DNA from: Dichotomocladium elegans
Taxonomy: Eukaryota; Mucoromycota; Mucoromycetes; Mucorales; Lichtheimiaceae
NCBI GenBank assembly: GCA_025716815.1
Contig: JAIXMN010000004.1
Coordinates: 868,001 to 932,000, forward strand
Length of the DNA: 64,000 bases
Direction: 5' to 3'
This document shows, one piece after another, positions 24,467 to 36,363 of this stretch. Position 1 is the stretch's first letter. Each line of letters begins with the position of its first letter. The translations under genes and the position numbers were made by a program. The notes under the pieces were generated by a model that was given only the letters and a program-made list of their open reading frames with translations, ran no database searches and was not told where the DNA came from.

Positions 24467-26317
24467 ATGGCCTATCTTCAGTCGCTCCTCTTACTGCGAC
24501 CCAAGGTGACCAAGGATCCCCGGTCCCTTCCGCTATGGCGAAAGAGGTACCTTCTCGGGCTTGTGTGCTTCATTGCTATTATCCCTGGCTTTTGTTCTAC
24601 CATTTATGTGAGTGCTGAGATCATTTGCTTTCTACGACACATGGACTGCTCATCGTAAAAAAATTCGTTCATTAGCTGCCAGCGTTAGAAGAAGTGACTG
24701 CACAGCTGGCGAGCCCCTCCCTTATGGTGACACTGAGCAATTCGCTCTATATGCTCTTCATGGGTATTGCTGTAGGTTGCTTGATCCCCCACGTCCTTTT
24801 TATTGGGGGGTGGGGTGGAAAGTGTGGAGCGGGCGAAGGGAAAGCTGATTTGTTTAACCATACACACACACACAGCCCATTTTCTACAGCAGCATCAGCG
24901 ATCATTGGAACATTCGTCGGAGTGTTTACTTTTTTAGTATTGTCATCTACACTGCTGGATCGCTCGGCGGATGCTTTGCAGGCGACATCTACACACTACT
25001 GGGCATGCGCATTTTGCAGGCCGTTGGTATCTCTTCTGCCTGGGCTATTGGTGCTGGGTATGTACCGGGGAGTGGGGGTACGGACAAAGGAAAGCCACAT
25101 TGTTGGGCTGACACACACGCGTGCGCGCGCGCGCTTTTTGTGTTCAAGGACGGTGGCGGATGTTTACTCTGTGCATGAGCGAGGCAACGCGCTCGGGATC
25201 TACTTCACCGGACAGTTTGCAGGACCCCTTTTTGGACCGATCTTTGGAGGGTTTCTTGTCGAGCGCTGGGGATGGCAGTCGGTTTTTTGGCTCTTGTTTG
25301 TGATTGGATGCATCCTTTTGCTTCTTGTTGTATTTACGATGGAGGAGACGTACCGGGACGAGAGCGTGTGGGGAAAAGAATACAATCCGGACGGAAAGGA
25401 ACCCGAAGCCAAGTCCGAAGAAACCGTCGTCGACACGAAGATGGTGAACCCCTTGGCAGCCTTGGTATGTTTAACTTCTTTCTTTCTCTCTTCAGCCTCT
25501 GATGGAATTCTTTTATCCTCAAGGCCCTCTTGCGCCATCCTTTTGTGTTCATTTGTGCCACCGCCACCGGATTTGCATTTGGCGGCATGTTTGCTATCGA
25601 GAACATGCTCCCGGATCTTTACACGACCACCTACGGCTTCAGCGCCAGCTTGATTGGCCTCTCCTTCATTTCCCCCGGTCTTGGGGAAGTCATCGGGTCT
25701 CTGATCTCCGGCAAATTATCGGATATCTTTCTCCGACGCAACGTGCAGAAGCGCGATGGTGAAGCTGTTCCCGAAGACCGGTTAGCACCGAACGTCTGGT
25801 ATGTTAAGCAATGCCTTGCTTCGCGTTGGATGGGTTGGGGAGGGCGTGGAAGAAATCTCATTGACTTTCTTGTTTTATTGCAATAGGCCCTGTGCATTTA
25901 TCCTGAATCCTCTGTCGTTCTTTTTATGGGGTTGGCCTGTCGAAAAAGGGTGGAACGTGTGGGTGTCCATTATCATGTTCGGCATACAATGCTTTGCAAT
26001 GGTCAACGTGTTCAATCCCGTCATGTCGTACCTTGTGGATGCAGTAAGCCACCGTGGCGCAAGCGTCACTGCTGCAGCCAACCTTGTCCGGATGATCTGG
26101 ACCTTTGCGCTTAGCTTGATCGGTAATAATACATTCCCACACCTGTTGTTTCATATTTAACCTTGTTCCGCTTCCCCCGTTTTTAGCCAATCCCATGACA
26201 CGCGCAGTCGGTCCTGGTTGGGTCACCTTCTTCTTTGGCATGCTCAATCTGGTATGGGCGTTCCTCGTTCTCTTGCTCAAGGTCAAGCCAAGCGTTCGGA
26301 AATACTCTGGTTATTAA
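24467..26317 (+). CDS. MFS transporter, DHA1-type (12 TM)
   Basis: A major facilitator drug/H+ antiporter-like protein, probably of the plasma membrane. Exons 24467-24607, 24676-24771, 24876-25057, 25149-25464, 25524-25798, 25887-26122 and 26187-26317 join in phase with GT-AG borders. After a short tail (DPRSLPLWRKRYL, a family hallmark) come TM1 (LLGLVCFIAIIPGFCSTIY) and TM2 (LMVTLSNSLYMLFMGIA). The loop-2 motif degenerates to SDHWNIRRSV. Next come ILQAVGISSAWAIGAG, motif C-like GIYFTGQFAGPLFGPIFGGFL, a charged central loop, then a second six-helix half ending KPSVRKYSGY. The two hydrolases immediately downstream on the same strand suggest a small detoxification or metabolite group, which is inference only. 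Confidence 0.92.
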
Positions 26318-26558
26318 GAATACCCTATCCTTCCCTGGTGCTGCTCCTCCTCCTTCTGCACTATAGATGATTAAACATACCCATAGAACCACATCAGCTC
26401 GACAGTAAAAGCACTCGTCGCCTTCCATGCATGAAATTGTCTATTGTGAGATATGCCAGGACTGTTTTTTGGGTTGCTGCGGACGGGCACCGCCATGATA
26501 TAAAAAGCACGTTGAGCCGCATTCTCGCGCTCTTGCTCTCTTGGTCTTTATTTACAAG

Positions 26559-27796
26559 ATGCTAATTCAGTTGGATCCAATTGTTCAGCAAGTGCTTGAT
26601 GCTTCCCGCCCAGATGACCCGAGCCTTAGCATCCAAGAATTACGCAAATTAAAATCCGAAGAAGCAGAAGACTCGGGTGGACCAGAAGTGCTTGAGGAGA
26701 TCCATCAGATTCCTGTCCGGGACGGCACTCGCAACATAGATATCTTTGTCACCCGTCCGTTGGGGACTGAAAGCGAAGTGCTTCCGGTCATCCTCTATCT
26801 GTAAGATTGGTTTCTTTTGTCCTCTACATCACTTGTATATTGGCTCTTTAAGTTTACGTATATAGTATAACGTAATAGTCATGGCGGTGGATGGGTTTTT
26901 GGCGATGCCAACACCTATGGACGTACGCGACGCGAGGTACAGTAGCTGCCATGTGACACATGCATCGGGTCAAGACGTACTCATTTTCCCGTGTGATGAT
27001 CCCCCGCACCCCACCCCCTCCCCCCACCCAAAAAAAAAAGTTGACTGTGCGTGCGCACGCTGCGGTTATCTTTGTTGTTTATTCGCTATCGCCCGAGGTC
27101 CAGTATCCCGTGGCCCTCGAGGAGTGCTACGATGCGCTGACATGGACATTTTTCCAAGGAAAATCGATCCTCGTGGATCCTGATCGTATTGCTATTGCGG
27201 GTGATTCGGCTGGAGGAAACCTTGCAGCTGCAGTGACGAGTATGTATGGCCTGGATCATTAAGCCCTACCTATGAACAGACATGGGCCTGACCCCGGGGG
27301 GAGGGGTTTCCCTAATACTCTCTCCCTCATTTCTTTCTCTGCAGTGCTCGACAAGCAACGCAGCCTCGGAGCAGTAAAACATCAGGTGCTCTATTATCCT
27401 GTGACCGATTCAAACTTGGATCAGCCATCCTACGAGGAGTTTGCAACTGGCTACCAACTCGAAGCAAGCGAGATGCCCGTATTTTGGGATCATTATGTTC
27501 CGAACGGAAAGGACCGACTCAGCCCACTCGTTGCACCTCTCAGAGCAACCACCCAAGATCTGGAAGGTCTGCCGCCGGCGCTGGTCATTACCGCCGAAGC
27601 CGATGTCCTGCGCGATGAGGGCGAGGCTTATGCACGGAAACTCATGGCAGCCCATGTGCCGACCGTTGCAACGCGGTACCTAGGCACAATTCATAGCTTT
27701 CTAAAGCACACCAACTTGTCTGCCTCGGCCATTGCCGCGTACGATCAAACCGCCTCCGAGTTACAAAAGTCCTGGAGACGTGTGAAAGAGAATTAG
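26559..27796 (+). CDS. Alpha/beta hydrolase fold-3 (HSL family), copy A
   Basis: A hormone-sensitive-lipase-type esterase; substrates are usually short acyl esters or lactones. Exons 26559-26800, 26879-26936, 27041-27239 and 27345-27796 (intron phases 2, 0, 1). The oxyanion-hole motif HGGGWVFGD begins exon 2. The nucleophile is in GDSAGGNLAAA (exon 3), the acid is in ITAEADVLRDEGEAYA, and the base His is in GTIHSFLKH near the C-terminus. The product has about 316 residues and no signal peptide, so it is probably cytosolic. The ATG at 26559 is chosen because the seven upstream in-frame codons contain no ATG. It shares its exon layout and phases with copy B next door. Confidence 0.93.
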
Positions 27797-27925
27797 TCAT
27801 TAATAAAGGCGCTGGGTTGATTTCCCCGGCAACCGCCGCCATCACCACACACACATACGCACACCTTTTCTTTTCCTTTCCTCCCCACCTCTTTTTTTTT
27901 TCTTTACGCTCTCTCGTTCTAGAAG

Positions 27926-29149
27926 ATGTCCAACACGCGTATCCACCCTCTCTATATTGCTCCTCTTAAGAAACTCCAGGAGGGTCCCAAACTAGGCTCT
28001 ATCCCGATCGAGCAATACCGTTCGCTGAAAGACCAACAGGCAGCAGCTTTTCCCCTTCCGGACGTATTATCTGAGGACATCACAGTCAGCGCCAAAGATG
28101 GTCGGGATCTCCACTTGACGATTCTGCGACCGCTTGGCACTGAAGCCAAGGTGCTTCCTGTGGTTATCTATTAGTAAGCCCTGCGACTCCCCCTCTCACG
28201 GAAGTGATTATTCGCAGTTACGTTACTGAAAATGCGCCACTGCGGATATATACGTAGCCATGGTGGTGGTTGGGTTTTTGGCTCAAAGCAGACACACGGC
28301 AAAATTATTCGGGATGTAAGAGAGAGAGAGAGGGAGATGCCCATCATCACCACTTGGGCAAGTGAAGGGGGCAAACATGAACACACCGATACGTATGTAG
28401 ATCTGTATCCAGGCACGAGCGGCTGTGATTTTTGTCGACTATGTTCTCGCGCCTGCTGCAAAGTTCCCGGCTATCCATGAGGAGGCGTTCTCGGCGCTCC
28501 AATGGGTTGTGGAGAACGGTCGAGGCCGCCTGGGTATAGATGTGGACCGCTTGGCTGTGTGTGGTGACAGCGCTGGCGGCAATCTGGCAGCCGCGATGGC
28601 CATCATGGCCAAAGAGCGCGGATTGCAGGATGCGATCAAGGCGCAGATTCTGATCTATCCCTCCACCTCCCCCAAACCCGTGTTTCCCTCCTATCTCGAG
28701 TTTGGGACAGAAGACTTTATGCTCTCCAACGAGGACATTCGCTACTTTGGCACGGCCTATTACAGCAAGGCAATGCGGAACAGCAAGTACATGTATGCCC
28801 TGCTCGCCTCGCAAGAGGATCTTCAGGACTTGCCTCCCGCCCTTGTCCTGACAGCCGAGGCAGACGTTCTCCGCGACGAAGGCGAGGAATATGCCAGACG
28901 CTTGACCGATGCTGGCGTCAAGACAGTAGCAGTGCGGCTCATCGGTGCAAGTAAGCGTGTTGTTTCCTAACAATCCATATTTCCCAGATTTAACTTATGC
29001 CTTTCTCCCCCACCCTTTTTTTTCATCTCTCAGTCCATGGCTATGTGACCATTCCCATCGAAACACCCATCTACATCCAGACAATGGCGATGATCGTCCG
29101 GCAGCTGCAGGATGTCTTTGAGACATCGCGACATGCATCAAAGCTATAA
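27926..29149 (+). CDS. Alpha/beta hydrolase fold-3 (HSL family), copy B
   Basis: A tandem paralogue of copy A, 130 bases downstream. Exons 27926-28173, 28258-28315, 28401-28950 and 29034-29149, with the same intron phases (2, 0, 1) at the first two homologous sites. The third coding exon is fused over copy A's third intron position, and an extra intron splits the C-terminus just before the catalytic His. Motifs: HGGGWVFGS, AAVIFVDYVLAPAAKFPA, GDSAGGNLAAAM, LTAEADVLRDEGEEYARR and IHGYVT. The product has about 323 residues. Divergence between the copies is substantial outside the motifs, so the duplication is not recent. Confidence 0.93.
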
Positions 29150-29194
29150 AGCATGAGGACACAGGGCCAATAATAAAAGAGGGGTTACTACCAT

Positions 29195-29601
29195 TTATAC
29201 CGACATGGACAATGAACAATAGAACAGAAACACAAATGAGGTCGACACGATACTGCACAAGGCCATGAGCTTAAGTGCACGGTTTTGTTGGGCCGGCATA
29301 GCCCCATGATGTGCATGAGGAAAAGTGGTGGGGAGAAGCGAGATGGTATCATTATTATGCCACGACCAGATTGACTGCACTAGCTGGAAGAGACGATGAT
29401 GCGACTGAAGTAGCGCTGGTGATGGCGATGGCAAATTTCTGCTATTTCCGCCGCCGTTTCGCCTGAATCGACAGTCTTTGCAGGAAAATGGGTCGGACTG
29501 GGACGAAGAAGGATGGTCAAAGCTGCAGTAGTACACGTTGCTGCCATTCGGCGCTTTCAGCAACGGAGTCTGCGACACAGCACACGCAACTTCCGCGGCG
29601 G

Positions 29602-29634
<33 letters not shown>

Positions 29635-32020
29635 TGTTGCTCGCATTCAACTTGGGCCCCGTGCTTCGCTGGCTTTGGCTGCTGCTACTCCTGCTGAGGG
29701 AGACGATCGTCGAACTGATGCTCGATGAGGAGGTCCGGACATCATAAACAGACCGGCTTCTCGGGATGCCAGCAGTACTGTCTTTTATTTGGTCAAGTAA
29801 GGGTAGAGGGTTGCAAAGATGGCCGCTACCATGAGTTCGTGTCAGATCGATATTGATTTTGGATAGCTGTCCAACATGAAGAATATGTCCTAGGTTAACC
29901 ACAGTCCATTGAACCATCGCGATTTTTTTTTCTTTACCCAGGATGGGAAAACATGGATTTTGTGCGGCAAAAGGACACTGACCCCATGCAAGTAGGTCGA
30001 GAAATTGTGTACTGGCTCTAGCTATATGAACCCATATGAAAATAAGATGTTAAACAAGCACACTTTGTAAGCCGGCGGGAAAGTATGGCTCGCATTACCA
30101 AGGGCGACATGCAGAGGTCCGTGAGCCACTGAGGACGACTAGTAGTAGCTAACTTGCCCTGATACCGAATTTTTATGACGGCAAATGGAAATCGCACGAT
30201 GCTATTCGGCGACAAAGAGGCGTAAGGATAAAGTTCTCTGAGTGTTTGGAATCGGATGTCACGAAGCCCCTTTGATGATCCATCGTCGTCGCTGTCGCTA
30301 ACTCTGAGCATGACAATCTCCGTATCAATGGAGATCACTAGCTCAGAGTTTGAGAAGACTGTCCGATTCAATGCTGTTTCTAAAACTGAATAGTCCCAGA
30401 CATTCATTAATAGATAGTCCATATCGCCTTCCCCTCCCCAGCCTCTCAATTGCGCGCCCTTCCATATACCTGGTCCCATTTGACGCGAAAGCATGTCGCG
30501 TTCTAATTTTTGCATCCCTTCAAGATCTGCACCACCCAAGCTGTTTCCGCTAGCCTGATACCTCAATGATTTAGTATCGTCGGTATGTTTTGATGGTAAC
30601 CACAAGCGTTGTACAATTTTGGACTTGATCCCGACAATGTTTTCCGTGCTTAGCTCGCTATGATCGCACTGCGACGGTAGATTGACGTTAGATAGGCTTT
30701 TACCCATGCTTTTATGGCGGCGTGGAGGTGCTGAATCGTCGAGACCCGGCTGCGCTCGTGGATAATAAATTTTCTCCTCATAGGCTACTGCAGCGACCTC
30801 ATTATCATTATAGGACCGTATCCGCGATTCCGTGATCGGCTTATACTGCTCAATGTGCTGAGTGTAACATGCAAGTTCCGGCGTGTCAAAGTAAATGGTG
30901 CGCACGGCAGTAGTTGCCGACATTGATCCTGCGGCTGAAGTTCTGCAGGTATGGACAGCTGCGCCAGGCGCTAATTGCGTCTGTGATATGTTTGAGTCAC
31001 TACCTTGCGCGAGTTCAAGGTGCTTTGACAAATGGAGCAGGATCTCAACAACGTTGTCGGGGTGGGCCCAAAACTGTTCCTGCGTAGATTGTACGTGGTC
31101 CGGTAGAATTTCAGTCTCTGGCACAGCGTCGGTGCTCTGGAGACTAGCTGGTGCGGTAGCACTAGACTGGAGCGAAACGACGGATGACGAGGACGGGATA
31201 GCGTGCTCTTCTTCGTCGTCGTCTGATGCGGCGGGGGACGGTGGAAGTGGACAGAATGGATTATAAGTCCTAGCCGTAAGGAGAAGAGTGCGATCGCCGG
31301 ATGATGAGAAAAGAAAATCATGAGGACACGTGAACGTATTTTACCTTGCAATAAACTGAGTTCGACGGAACGAGGCCTGCAATCGATTGAGCTGGTTGAT
31401 CAATTCGAAGATATCCTTAGGGCGATAGAACGGCCTATCAGCTGTGATCAATCGATCCAGCCGTGACTGGGCAGCCGACTGACATCTCGGTGGCAGGAGA
31501 CCGAAAAGTTGGACATCAAGGTGCCCTATGACGACGAACAGCGCTCGATAGTTGGCTTTGACAAACACACTCAACCTATTGAGCTCTGCAGGGATATGAT
31601 GGAGGACCTCTGCAAATAATTCCTGGTGCTTCATGGGCATTTGTTCTGAACAATAGACAATGCGCCGTTGGATTTCGTCAAACTGGAGCCTGTAGAATTC
31701 GTGGACCTTTGGTCGATCAATAATTTTTTTTTAGCGGATAGTGCTACTTTTCAGGGTATGCGTGATACAGCCTCCTGTTTTGTCTGTCACTGTATTTGTA
31801 CCTTTGTCACCTCAGACTCAAGTGTTTGGATGATGGATGACCACCATCGCCATTCTGTTGGGGCTGACGCTGTAGTCGTTATAATGCCAGAAGAAATATA
31901 GAGCATGAGCTGGTAGGATGCCTGAAGCTCCCGATTTAGTCGTTCTAGATCAAGATAATAAAAGCGCCACGGCTGAATTCGTTGCTTTTTGTAAAGCGAA
32001 AGGTACTCGTTGGACACTTT
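29195..32020 (-). CDS. SPX-VTC domain protein (polyphosphate polymerase-like)
   Basis: The VTC complex makes polyphosphate at the vacuole; SPX domains sense inositol pyrophosphates. Exons supported: about 32020-31801, 31706-31345, 31269-30099, 30021-29938 and 29866-29195. The SPX part reads QRIQPWRFYYLDLERLNREL, ESEVTKVHEFYRLQFDEIQRR and LSVFVKANYRALF. A Ser-rich linker follows, then the VTC tunnel: EQFWAHPDNVVEILLHLSKHL, TIYFDTPELACYTQHI, VISIDTEIVMLR, VRFPFAVIKIRY, QWLTDLCMSPL|LEPVHNFSTYLHGVSVL. The usual MKFG start is not seen (the aligned residues are KVSN), so the 5' end is uncertain and may lie in an upstream exon up to 32284. The C-terminus is a Ser/Asn-rich stretch ending in one hydrophobic helix rather than the usual three-TM DUF202 block. 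Confidence 0.85.
29601..29640. repeat. CTG/GCT trinucleotide run
   Basis: An uninterrupted CTG-type run on the plus strand. On the coding (minus) strand it reads AGC and encodes the polySer block near the C-terminus of the SPX-VTC protein. Confidence 0.75.
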
Positions 32021-32284
32021 CGGGGGAAGGCATCTATTATCTGTGCAGTTGCTTTGTAAGCCATTCTCGCCATAGGCAGAGGTTACGTCAGTCAGTTGGC
32101 CGAGACTGGCCACTTGGTAAGGTACATGGACAGGTTCGAGTCGATTGAGAACGAGGTCAATATGCCTGCCTTGATGATGGATAAATGGAAGACTGGGCGA
32201 TGAGTCTGAAACGAGAAACATTAGGGTGCGGAGGAAAAAAGCGAAGAAAAATAACGGAGAGAAACAGTGAAGAAGAATTGGCAA

Positions 32285-33530
32285 AAGATGCTGGCTTTAT
32301 GCTCGTTGATGACTATTGATTGTGCGCGCACACATACGCGTGTGTGTTTGTGTGTGCTTTAGTATTGCTGGTCATGCACTGCCAATCCAACCTTCGTGGA
32401 GACTGTAAAACAGGAAAGTTCTACACAGTCCTGTTTACAGGTTTCATCGTAGACACCAATAGCCCAAAGGAAGAAGGCTTCCATAGAGCAATTGCTATTG
32501 TTGTTTGCATCATCACTTCGATACAGGTCGCTACAAGACAATGGTTGTTGCTGAAAAGGTACATTCATATCAGAGGAAGAAGGGAAATAGCTCCTGGGCG
32601 CACACAACGAGTTCTGGCCAATGAAGGTGTGTTGCCTACCGGGAGAATCTTTCCCGAAAATATTCCTGCAACAATTCCCTCGCAGCAGCATTTTTCCCAC
32701 CCGTCTGGAATTCCTTTCTTGCTGCCGCAGCGCTGCCTGCAGACACCATGGTTACATGGGTCAATTCGGCAGTAAGTCCATTCAACAAATTAACACCATG
32801 ACCGACCAGGCCTACAAACCGCCATGGGAAAGGGACGATCTACTCCCTTGGATATATGTCATGTGACTGGTCCGATACCCCCTACAGGAGGCTCCCCCCG
32901 ACCATCGAAAGTGTTCGAGAAGCGACAAAGCATGGAAAAACTTTTTGTTCTGGAATCCCGGAGGCGGGTGTCGATCAGGTTAAAATATTTCTTTTTGGTA
33001 ATTTGCGGGAAATCTTACTTTGGCCCCAACTTAATCTCTACCGGCTTCCAGATTTCCGGGAAAAGGGTGTTCGTAACAGATGATTTACGGAGGATGCAGA
33101 ATGATGGCGTAGCTTAATTTTCATTGGACAAAGGGACCTGGGCATGTCTCACCCATTGTCCTAGTCAGCCACAGCCACACACGCATGCACGCACCCTCTT
33201 CCTCTTGGTTCTCCTCTCACTCGGCGGGGCTGCAACTTGTCCTTCTCTTTCTCTCTTTTTCTTTTACCCAACCGCACGTCGTTTTCCTCGATCTCGGTTT
33301 TTACACGAGAAACCTACATTTCCGCTTCCTACTTTACTTCTTCCTTTCCGTCCACCCAGTCTCTTCCTCTTCCATCCCCATCTTCCCTACCTGCCGCTCC
33401 GTACTTACACACCTCTCTCATCCGATTCCTTTTCTCGCTCAAGTTTTCCGCTAGGCAAGTATTCCATTCTTTGCAGCATAGGATATATATATATATAGTT
33501 ATTTGAATATTAATCCATGTCCCAATAGCC
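32285..33530. other. Divergent intergenic region
   Basis: This lies between the SPX-VTC gene (minus) and the KH gene (plus). A frame at 32320-32775 (151 codons) and its antisense frame both lack recognisable domains, so neither is called. From about 33200 the plus strand is extremely pyrimidine-rich, ending in a TATATATATATA run (33481-33497) just before the start at 33531. Confidence 0.4.
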
Positions 33531-34934
33531 ATGTCCCAACCTTCTACATTCGCTTATGCCAATGCTAACGCCACACTTCCCACTGCGACCTCCAACCCTA
33601 ATGAGTTCCAGCAGCCAAGTGCTCTTTCTGGTCATAATCAGGAATTGAGCCGTAACAACAGCAATCTGTCAGACGAGCAGCCTGTTGATGAGGATGAGGA
33701 TGGTTTGACCCTCCGTGCCTTGCTCTCCACCAAGGAGGCTGGTGCTATTATAGGAAAAGGTGAGGTTTCTGCTGTTTTTCAGTGGACAAATGCTAAACTT
33801 TAACTTCCATCAATATCACTAGGAGGAAAAAATGTCGGCGAGCTAAGAGATTCTACAGGAGTTAAAGTCGGCGTGTCGAAAGTCGTGCAGGGAGTGCACG
33901 ATCGTGTACTTACCATTGCCGGCAGCGTGGAAGGTGTGGCCAAGGTAGTACATGGACCCGAATAAACCCTTTTTTTTATAAGTGACCGACTCCCCCTTTT
34001 TCACTAGGCCTATGCTTTTGTCGCCCAGACGCTCCTCGAGAATCCGGGCAACGCCGGTAGTCCTCCTGCGTCTCCCGTTGTGCCCGGTGGCGTGCCCAAC
34101 AATAGCAACAGCAGCGGTAGCATCACCCTTCGCTTGCTGATCTCGCACAACTTGATGGGCACGGTGATCGGCCGCCAAGGCGCCAAAATCAAGCATATTC
34201 AAGATACCTCTGGTGTGCACATGACGGCATCAAAGTCGTTGCTGCCTCAGAGCACAGAGCGTGTCGTTGAAGTTCGGGGTACGGTCTACGCCATCTCGAT
34301 TGCCATTCAAGAGATTGGTCAGTGTCTCTTGGAGGACAAGGAACGCGCGCACGGTACCATCCTATATAACCCAACAAAGGCGAGCAAGACCCAACAACAG
34401 CAATCCCAGCTACCATCGCAGCAGCAACAGCAGCAGTTACATCAGTCTTCACCATCTCACCGCCGCAACTCCTCCATCACGCGCACTGGAAACGGGAGCG
34501 ATTTTGCCGCACCTTCCTCGAATGACCTGTCCAACAATAATCAGGCAGGCCGTCGTCTTTCCCTCTCGAATAACCCAAATATTCGCACCCAAAACATTTC
34601 TATTCCCAGCGACATGGTTGGTTGCATCATCGGTAAGTTGCTGGACTGGGAGACAGAGAGTAAAGCGGGAAAAGCTCAAACACGGATCTCCCTTCTAGGC
34701 AAAGGCGGGGCTAAGATCTCTGAAATTCGAAAGCTCTCGGGATCACGCATTTCTATTGCCAAGATGCCCCACGACGAAAGTGGTGAACGTATGTTTACTA
34801 TCCAAGGAACACCTGAAGCCAATGAGCGTGCTCTCTATTTGCTTTATGGGCAGCTGGAGGTGGAGAAGGAGCGCCGTTTGAGAGGTGTGATGCAGCAGGA
34901 CGAGGACCTTCTCCTGGAGCTGGACGAAGAATAA
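33531..34934 (+). CDS. Three-KH-domain RNA-binding protein (PCBP/Pbp2/Rnc1 type)
   Basis: A poly(C)-binding-type regulator of mRNA stability and translation, cytoplasmic or nuclear. Exons 33531-33759, 33823-33944, 34008-34632 and 34699-34934 join in phase. KH1: LRALLSTKEAGAIIGKGGKNVGELR. KH2: LRLLISHNLMGTVIGRQGAKIKHIQ. KH3: ISIPSDMVGCIIGKGGAKISEIRK. Each GxxG loop is intact (GKGG, GRQG, GKGG). A Gln/Ser-rich linker separates KH2 from KH3. Introns interrupt KH1 and KH3 exactly at the GxxG glycine, in phase 1. The product has about 403 residues and ends in an acidic tail (DEDLLLELDEE). Confidence 0.95.
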
Positions 34935-36363
34935 CGTTCTTGTACATTGTCCATTCTTTACCTACACTCTATATACATATTTCCTCCTTTCTATCGCCAT
35001 TTATCTCTCTCACCCGCACGCACTCAGCGGAAAGCCTGAAAAGAAAAAAATTACACTATGGAAATGTAATCGCCTTTTGTATTGATTCAGCTCGGAATTA
35101 CCACACGTTTTAATAACCATTTCTGGCATTTTCAACTCATAAGCGAAATCAGAGATAGAACTATTTATACCCGGGGAATGTCAAAATACAAGTGTTTGCT
35201 TCTCTTTAGTTTGAACAAGGTAAAGCTCCAACATCCTCTACTCTATGAGCGTTTTTTAGTTGAGATCCGACGTTCTGTTGTGGACGCGACCATTGAGTAC
35301 CTGGACCTGGGCGGGCTCCCCACAGCCATGCCGATGCTGGCCATATAGTATTGTGTGCTCTGTGAACATACCTATCAAGGACGATAGATCGCTTGGGAAT
35401 ATTCCGTTGTCTATGTATTCTGCTAAATTGCAAAAGAAAATAACGTGTGAATCCGCTATATACATGGAACGGAAAGCGCGTGCACTGGTTTTCACAGAAA
35501 ATCAAGCACGATACAAAGAACCTGACGTCATTTGTCAAAATTCCCGAAAAGATAGGCAAAATTAAATCCTACCTGTGTTTTCAACCATAAAAGGAGACTT
35601 GACGCAGCCTTGTAGAAAAAGATATATACCTCCGTGGCCCTCAGAACGGGGGGTAAAGTTGCTGCGGTTTAACTACATCAGAACAATCAATACATCTTGT
35701 TGTCGAAAACAGAACAGATGAACACTAAGGCAATGATACGTACTTGGGAAGAGCTATTGGATAAGTCGGTCGGTCTCGTTAATAATCACCAGATAATGGA
35801 GAGATATCTAGTGCCAATGCGCTGGTAAGCTTGTGGTAATAAATGTAACGGGGCATCAGGTCAATCAATCTGCTGTGCGTAGAATTAGACCAAAGATTAC
35901 GGGACGAGGCAATTAAGCGTTCTTCGACGGCTATTTATGGCCTGGAGAGGAGGGCGCGGGAAAAGAAAGAAGGTCCAGCATCCACGGAACATATTCAGAT
36001 AACCTAAAAAGGCACCATGGATGCCGACGGACCATCTGCTATAACGCGAACACTTCATTTTCTTTGAATGTATGTATTGATTTTGATAGTTATAACCATG
36101 AAGCTCGACGGATATATATGATTGCTACACCGCCGATGCAGAACGCATGCAGATATTCACACTTGAACAAGAGGACCTTAGCACCCGCCGTATAATATAT
36201 ATATCGAATTTGACATTCGGTTCTGCCGGGTCCATGTATATATGAAGGAAAGGGATGGCCAAATACCGGATATTTATTCGACTGTTTGTTGCGGCTCTCG
36301 TTACCCTCCAAGACTCGATCCCCGATCTCCACTTTCTCGCTCTCTTCTCCTTCATTGACTGAA
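34935..36363. other. Intergenic between KH and ZIP genes
   Basis: No supported gene. Opposite-strand frames of 80-117 codons around 35206-35565 overlap one another and lack features. TATA-like AT runs occur near 36200 upstream of the ZIP gene. Confidence 0.4.

Noticed and set aside
29488..29747. Plus-strand frames rich in Cys, Ala or Leu
   Set aside because: These are antisense readings of the trinucleotide run that encodes polySer in the SPX-VTC protein.
32320..32775. 151-codon plus-strand frame and a 113-codon antisense frame
   Set aside because: Neither shows a domain, neither has family-like composition, and each is the shadow of the other; left as intergenic.
35206..35565. Overlapping opposite-strand frames of 80-117 codons
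   Set aside because: No recognisable motif and mutual shadowing; chance frames in AT-moderate intergenic DNA.
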